Part shown: positions 5,761-8,871 of the stretch, piece after piece
How the letters are laid out: the number at the start of each line of letters is the position of its first letter
How positions within the stretch are numbered: position 1 is the first letter of the stretch
From: JBCBSS01 sp039819065
GTDB lineage: Bacteria > Bacteroidota > Bacteroidia > Cytophagales > Cyclobacteriaceae
Assembly: GCA_039819065.1 (NCBI GenBank)
Contig: JBCBSS010000215.1
Span: forward strand, 1 to 8,871
Direction of reading: 5' to 3'
Length of the DNA stretch: 8,871 bases
Made by a program: the position numbers and the translations under genes
The notes under the pieces: model-generated
Databases searched by the model: none
The model's input: the letters and a program-made list of their open reading frames with translations, nothing else
What the model was told of the DNA's origin: nothing

Positions 5761-5816
5761 TTGACCCAAAAAGCCACTTTGGCTTAAACTGTCAAAACAT
5801 TGGCTTGAACGGTCAA
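5761..5816 (+). promoter_or_regulatory. Three TGGCTT-N5-GTCAA boxes, probable AraC-type activator sites
   Basis: The 16-bp motif TGGCTT-N5-GTCAA occurs three times with all 11 defined bases intact: inverted at 5761-5776 and direct at 5780-5795 and 5801-5816. The two direct copies are exactly 21 bp apart, two turns of the helix, which is the classic arrangement of tandem sites for AraC-family activators, where each monomer uses two HTH units on about 17 bp. The last box ends 54 bp before the ATG of the first operon gene, so the bound protein would sit next to the promoter. The AraC gene ending at 5390 is the obvious source of the binding protein (inference). No clear -7/-33 promoter could be placed between the boxes and the gene. 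Confidence 0.75.
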
Positions 5817-5861
5817 GCTTAAGGTAGCTGCTCGTTGCAATTTTACTTCTGTATTCAACAC

Positions 5862-5866
5862 GGAGG
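5862..5866 (+). promoter_or_regulatory. Strong Shine-Dalgarno site that sets the start of the haem protein gene
   Basis: GGAGG lies 4 bp before the ATG at 5871. It decides the start: a TTG at 5835 in the same frame would put this sequence inside the gene. Strong Shine-Dalgarno sequences are uncommon in Bacteroidota, and none of the other starts in this window has one. Confidence 0.75.
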
Positions 5867-5870
5867 TAAA

Positions 5871-6230
5871 ATGAAAAAGCATTCTACAAAAATCTTAATC
5901 ATCGGCATACTAGTAGCAGCCATCATTTTGTTGGCTTCCAATCATCAAAAATCATCGGCCGCTGCTTCAAATCATGCCTTCTCTTATGACTTGCACAATG
6001 AGGCCTTAAAAGCTGAGGCTTTCGAAATCCTTAACACGAAATGCAATACATGTCATAGAAAGCAAAACCCCTTCATGGTCTTCAACAAAAAGAACATGGA
6101 AAAGCGGGCATCGAAAATCTATAAGGCGGTTTATATCCAGAAGAAAATGCCGAAAGGCAATGATATCCGCCTGACCAATGAAGAATACACCACACTTAAA
6201 AAGTGGCTGTTCACTCAAAACATATTCTAA
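5871..6230 (+). CDS. Small membrane-anchored c-type haem protein (CxxCH)
   Basis: This 119-residue protein has an N-terminal membrane anchor or uncleaved signal (ILIIGILVAAIILLA, about 8-22), then a periplasmic domain with one covalent haem site, C58-N-T-C61-H62. M93 in KKMPKGND is a plausible sixth iron ligand, and LTNEEYTTLKKWL (101-113) is the usual closing helix of a cytochrome c fold. It belongs with the short haem-binding or cytochrome-like proteins of Bacteroidota; the whole haem domain is only about 70 residues. It probably carries single electrons at the outer face of the inner membrane, with an unknown partner. It is the first gene of the unit, downstream of the three AraC-type boxes, and its stop is separated by one base from the ATG of the DUF1772 gene, implying translational coupling. 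Confidence 0.88.
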   Translation: MKKHSTKILIIGILVAAIILLASNHQKSSAAASNHAFSYDLHNEALKAEAFEILNTKCNTCHRKQNPFMVFNKKNMEKRASKIYKAVYIQKKMPKGNDIRLTNEEYTTLKKWLFTQNIF

Positions 6231-6231
6231 A

Positions 6232-6726
6232 ATGGAAATATCATTCAAAACCATCTCGCTCTTAGTATCTATCATCTTGACAGGGCTTTCAGCCGGGCTA
6301 TTCTACGCCTGGGAAGTATCAGTAATTCCCGGAACTAAAAGAATCGGCAACGAAGCCTACATCGAAACTATGCAATCGATTAACAAGGCCATTATCAACC
6401 CAGCCTTTATGCTGATTTTCATCGGGTCGCTGGTAATGCAAGGCCTGAGTGCTTATCAGTTCAGGGGAACACAGGTTTTTTGGTTCGTACTGGGCGCATT
6501 GATCATCTATGCCTTAGGCACCTTTAGCGTGACCGGAATGGGCAACGTACCGCTCAACAACACTCTGGAAACCATCAACGCCAATGGCCTCAGCAGTAAT
6601 GAGTTGGCAACCACTCGAAGCGATTACGAACAGCCATGGAACAGGCTGAACAGGATTCGGACTGTCTTTGCGGTGCTGTCCTTCGTGCTGCTCCAATTGG
6701 CCGTTTTTCTGCCCGTCAAGCAATAG
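6232..6726 (+). CDS. DUF1772 (anthrone-oxygenase-like) membrane protein
   Basis: This 164-residue integral membrane protein has four predicted helices at about 5-26, 55-75, 82-100 and 142-160. The family pattern is clear: LSAGLFYAWEVSVIPG (19-34) in the first helix, GMGNVPLNN (102-110) after the third, and DYEQPWNRLNRIRT (131-144) before the fourth. DUF1772 is related to fungal anthrone oxygenases and is otherwise poorly characterised; the conserved Asn, Trp and Arg residues may form an active or binding site. The start at 6232 is chosen because it follows the upstream stop by one base and begins just before the first helix; an earlier in-frame ATG at 6178 would overlap the haem gene by 53 bp and add a polar tail. 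Pairing with a haem protein and an NAD(P)H-binding protein suggests a role in membrane redox chemistry or in handling a quinone-like compound (inference). Confidence 0.9.
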   Translation: MEISFKTISLLVSIILTGLSAGLFYAWEVSVIPGTKRIGNEAYIETMQSINKAIINPAFMLIFIGSLVMQGLSAYQFRGTQVFWFVLGALIIYALGTFSVTGMGNVPLNNTLETINANGLSSNELATTRSDYEQPWNRLNRIRTVFAVLSFVLLQLAVFLPVKQ

Positions 6727-6805
6727 CCATTCAAATACCAAAGGGTCAAAAACCCAAAACTCAAATATCATTAGTTCAAACATTTTAAACTTAAAACCAC
6801 AAATA
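6716..6805. repeat. Degenerate 15-bp tandem repeat before the NAD(P)H-binding gene
   Basis: TCAAG or TCAAA begins at 6716, 6731, 6746, 6761 and 6776, and TTAAA at 6791, an exact 15-bp period over six units. Units are TCAAATACCAAAGGG, TCAAAAACCCAAAAC, TCAAATATCATTAGT and similar. The first unit covers the last codons and stop of the DUF1772 gene, and the last ends 2 bp before the ATG at 6808. The array fills the whole 81-bp spacer inside the operon. It is A-rich on the coding strand and might influence translation of the next gene. Confidence 0.7.
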
Positions 6806-6807
6806 GA

Positions 6808-7650
6808 ATGAAAGATAACATTTTAGTAATCGGAGGAACTGGTAAGACTGGTCGCCGAGTAGTAGAAGGATTAACTCAACTTGGTCACAATGTAAGTATC
6901 GGAAGTAGAAGAAGTAACCCCTCATTTGATTGGGAAGACCGTTCTACTTACGCGCCAGCCCTCAAAGGCATGGACAAGGCCTACATTGTGTACTACCCTG
7001 ACCTTGCCGTGCCCGGTGCAAAAGAAGCCATCGATGCATTGACGCAGGCTGCGCTCAAGGAGGGGTTGGAAAAGGTAGTGCTACTTTCTGGCAAAGGAGA
7101 AAAAGAGGCCGAAGCTTGCGAGGAAATTGTAGCCAACTCCGGCTTGAACTATACCCTTGTCCGAGCGTCATGGTTCAACCAGAATTTCAGTGAAGGTGCA
7201 TTCCTGGACTTTGTATTGGCAGGACATGTGGCACTTCCGATGCCCGATGCAGAAATCCCGTTTGTCGATGCTGACGACATCGCCGAAGTAGTAACCAAGG
7301 TCTTGGTAGACGATGCCTACAACGGCCAAACCATCACTGTAACCGGCCCTCGAAAAATGACCTTCAAAGAGGTGGTCGAGACCATGGCTCAAGAGATTGG
7401 TAAAGAAATTCAATATCAGCCCATCTCGATCGAGGAATTCAAAGAAGGGATGAAAGCCGCTGGCTTGCCGGACTCTTACGTATGGCTATTTGGCTACCTG
7501 TTCAAGGAGGTGCTAGGCAATCCCAACAATCAGGCGGTTTCCGATGATGTGCAAAGAGTACTGGGTCGAAAAGCCACTGACTTCAGTGAGTACGTAAAGA
7601 AGACAGCCGCTACCGGTATTTGGGATCAATCAATACCGCAATCCATCTAA
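6808..7650 (+). CDS. NAD(P)H-binding NmrA-like (atypical SDR) oxidoreductase
   Basis: This 280-residue cytoplasmic protein starts with the Rossmann nucleotide-binding motif ILVIGGTGKTGRRVVEGL, where G9, G12 and G15 form GxxGxxG. A second-strand basic patch, GSRRSN, favours NADPH over NADH. VVLLSGKGE follows in the third or fourth strand, then LNYTLVRASWFNQNFSE, the NmrA/NAD(P)-binding-10 signature. FVDADDIAEVVTKVL and GQTITVTGPRKMTFKEVVETMA close the core, with a C-terminal helical cap. The classical YxxxK catalytic pair is absent, as is usual in this atypical group, which includes quinone oxidoreductases of the QorB type and pure redox sensors. Length is normal. It lies 81 bp after DUF1772 with no terminator between, so it should share the transcript. 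It may reduce a quinone or aldehyde or feed electrons to the membrane partners (inference). Confidence 0.92.
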   Translation: MKDNILVIGGTGKTGRRVVEGLTQLGHNVSIGSRRSNPSFDWEDRSTYAPALKGMDKAYIVYYPDLAVPGAKEAIDALTQAALKEGLEKVVLLSGKGEKEAEACEEIVANSGLNYTLVRASWFNQNFSEGAFLDFVLAGHVALPMPDAEIPFVDADDIAEVVTKVLVDDAYNGQTITVTGPRKMTFKEVVETMAQEIGKEIQYQPISIEEFKEGMKAAGLPDSYVWLFGYLFKEVLGNPNNQAVSDDVQRVLGRKATDFSEYVKKTAATGIWDQSIPQSI

Positions 7651-7740
7651 ATAGCGCGAGTCTGATATGACATTTTTATTAAGGCTTTTGCGGCGCACTA
7701 TACTCTCGTAAACCCTAATTCATTTTAAATAACTAAAAAC

Positions 7741-8154
7741 ATGAAAAATCTCAATATCAAAAGTGCTGTTATTTCAGCCGTTATAATATGGGTCTTAGGA
7801 GTGACTGCATTTGTGGCCTCCTACTTCTTGCACATCATGGAAGATCCGGAAACACAAGCCAATTGGGTGCTGTCATTGGCGCTTATTCCGGCAGTGAGTT
7901 TAGGTGCTTACATCTATTATAGAAAAGGCTACAAAACCAATGCGTTAACCCTAGGCGTTGCTATGTTCCTGGTCACCATTATACTAGATGCACTGATCAC
8001 AGTGCCTGTTTTCATCGCGCCTTATGGAGGAAATCACGCCAGCTTTTTCGGAGACATTACTTTCTGGGTCATTGGCCTAGAATACATCACTTTGGTCTCC
8101 GGATACCGGCAAATCGAGAAATCTCTTAAACCGACAAGTATGCGTAGGGCTTAA
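7741..8154 (+). CDS. Four-helix membrane protein, probably DUF5367
   Basis: This 137-residue integral membrane protein has four predicted helices at about 9-29, 42-60, 69-93 and 104-122, a short loop HIMEDPETQAN between the first two, and a basic tail (YRQIEKSLKPTSMRR). Two prolines within helix three (ALITVPVFIAPYGGN) and the layout fit the DUF5367 family as I remember it; the function is unknown. It starts with ATG at 7741 after an A-rich leader (AAATAACTAAAAAC) typical of Bacteroidota starts. It lies 90 bp after the NAD(P)H-binding gene and is the last gene before the terminator at 8170, so it probably belongs to the same AraC-controlled unit, although a separate promoter in the 90-bp gap is possible. 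Confidence 0.78.
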   Translation: MKNLNIKSAVISAVIIWVLGVTAFVASYFLHIMEDPETQANWVLSLALIPAVSLGAYIYYRKGYKTNALTLGVAMFLVTIILDALITVPVFIAPYGGNHASFFGDITFWVIGLEYITLVSGYRQIEKSLKPTSMRRA

Positions 8155-8169
8155 TCGCATACATCATTC

Positions 8170-8205
8170 AAAAAAGGACAGCTTGGGAACGGGCTGTCCT
8201 TTTTT
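8170..8205 (+). terminator. Strong rho-independent terminator of the four-gene unit
   Basis: AAAAAAGGACAGC (8170-8182) and GCTGTCCTTTTTT (8193-8205) form a perfect 13-bp stem with a 10-base loop. The T-run serves as the U-tract, continued by GTTTTT. It lies 15 bp after the stop of the last gene. Because the stem starts with an A-run, it should also work for transcripts on the other strand. Confidence 0.93.
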
Positions 8206-8380
8206 GTTTTTGGGTGATTGGTTGGGTTCATTAATAGTTTAGGGGAGGGGTTCAACATTAATTAAAAAACTGCACATCATTTCTTACAGATACGAGTACT
8301 TTTTTGATACTTCCTGTTAGCGAGGGACATGGGGCAGTGTCAAGTGTGTGCGAATAATATACTAATTCTTAAATTGAATA

Positions 8381-8871
8381 ATGAACATACGAAACAACCT
8401 CATAAATAGTATATCACAAAAGCTTGCAATACTGCAAACTCATGTTGAATTAAATAATTCGTTGAGTTTGTATGACTTAAATATTTATGCTGAAGATTTT
8501 TACCGAGTTCTTTTGAATAAGGTCTATGGATATAATTTGATAAATGTAAATGTTGTCAAAAAGCATGCTATTGCAATTGACCTGTTGGATGCAGATAGCA
8601 AAATAGCGATTCAGGTAACCGCTGATAATTCGAAAAACAAAATAGTTGATACAATAACTAAGTACACCTCTTCTAATAATTATCAGGGAAGTAATTCCCT
8701 TAAAATTCTGATCATTAAGCCGAAGATAAAACGTAAAGGTATTATCAGTGTTAGTGATTATAACTTTGACCTTTCAAATGATATATTGGATGTAACAGAG
8801 ATTCTGGCACATTTAAAAAACAGCAAGAATGTAACTCAATTAGAACAAATTGATAATTGGCTGACAGATGA
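8381..8871 (+). CDS. SMEK-domain protein, N-terminal part (runs off the window)
   Basis: ATG at 8381 opens a frame with no stop for 163 codons to the window edge. The visible part resembles the SMEK domain found at the N-terminus of predicted bacterial conflict (defence) proteins. The match is seen in LYDLNIYAEDFYRVLLNKVYGYNL (30-53), AIAIDLLD (63-70), KIAIQVTADNSKNKI (74-88) and the Leu/Ile-rich strand SLKILIIK (106-113). The D67 ... Q78 pattern (AIDLLD then IAIQVT) recalls a PD-(D/E)xK nuclease-like core with a changed catalytic residue, but that is inference. The gene is clearly more AT-rich than its neighbours (19 of the first 60 bases are G or C) and uses many ATA and TTA codons. It follows a strong terminator and a 175-bp spacer with no recognisable features, so it is an independent unit. 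The remaining domains, which would define the effector, lie outside the window. Confidence 0.8.
   Translation, partial: MNIRNNLINSISQKLAILQTHVELNNSLSLYDLNIYAEDFYRVLLNKVYGYNLINVNVVKKHAIAIDLLDADSKIAIQVTADNSKNKIVDTITKYTSSNNYQGSNSLKILIIKPKIKRKGIISVSDYNFDLSNDILDVTEILAHLKNSKNVTQLEQIDNWLTD

Larger units (their letters stand above)
5391..5870. other. 480-bp gene-free stretch between the AraC gene and its likely target operon
   Basis: No gene is supported here. The stretch contains a weak TTTCTA/TAGAAA stem just past the AraC stop, the second palindromic repeat copy (5466-5553), a branched palindrome (5585-5681), about 80 bp with no feature I can see, three regulator boxes (5761-5816), and a ribosome binding site (5862-5866). 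Confidence 0.75.

Noticed and set aside
5835..5870. TTG at 5835 as the start of the haem-protein gene
   Set aside because: It would place a strong GGAGG ribosome binding site inside the gene and put 12 extra residues before a clean N-terminal anchor. ATG at 5871 fits better.
6178..6231. ATG at 6178 as the start of the DUF1772 gene
   Set aside because: It would overlap the haem gene by 53 bp and add 18 polar residues not expected before the first helix. ATG at 6232, one base after the upstream stop, is typical of coupled genes.
6716..6805. CRISPR array
   Set aside because: The repeat period is only 15 bp with no separate spacers, and no cas gene is present.

Overview
The window looks like chromosomal DNA from a member of the Bacteroidota, most likely a marine or environmental Cytophagales relative (inference). 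The signs are a secreted dipeptidyl-peptidase-5-like S9 peptidase, the small CxxCH protein + DUF1772 + NAD(P)H-binding gene set, A-rich leaders that mostly lack Shine-Dalgarno sequences, and palindromic repeats of the kind scattered through such genomes. No rRNA, tRNA, CRISPR array, insertion sequence or transposase gene was seen.

Left part (1-3185): the 3' end of a gene for a secreted protein of unknown function runs in from the left edge. It converges on a minus-strand pair, a large secreted S9 serine peptidase followed by the transcript-cleavage factor greB. A palindromic repeat sits between the two converging gene ends.

Middle (3186-4403): a small XRE-type repressor gene on the minus strand diverges from two small genes of unknown function on the plus strand. 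The 112-bp divergent spacer holds a perfect 16-bp palindrome beside the repressor start and a second copy of its half-site 73 bp away, which looks like a self-contained control module. A 441-bp gene-free stretch follows, packed with nested inverted repeats and a short reverse-strand coding remnant.

Right-centre (4404-8205): an AraC-family regulator with an N-terminal PF12625-type domain is followed by a 480-bp gap holding a second copy of the palindromic repeat and a three-way-junction-like palindrome. Next comes a four-gene plus-strand unit: a membrane-anchored c-type haem protein, a DUF1772 membrane protein, an NAD(P)H-binding NmrA-like protein, and a four-helix membrane protein (probably DUF5367). 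The unit ends in a strong intrinsic terminator at 8170-8205. Three copies of TGGCTT-N5-GTCAA, one inverted and two direct at an exact 21-bp spacing, lie just upstream of the first gene. They are very likely binding sites for an AraC-type protein, most simply the one encoded upstream. The spacer before the NAD(P)H-binding gene is a degenerate 15-bp tandem repeat.

Right edge (8381-8871): an AT-rich gene starts here and runs off the window. Its N-terminus looks like the SMEK domain of bacterial conflict or defence proteins, so the window probably ends at the first gene of an accessory or defence island.
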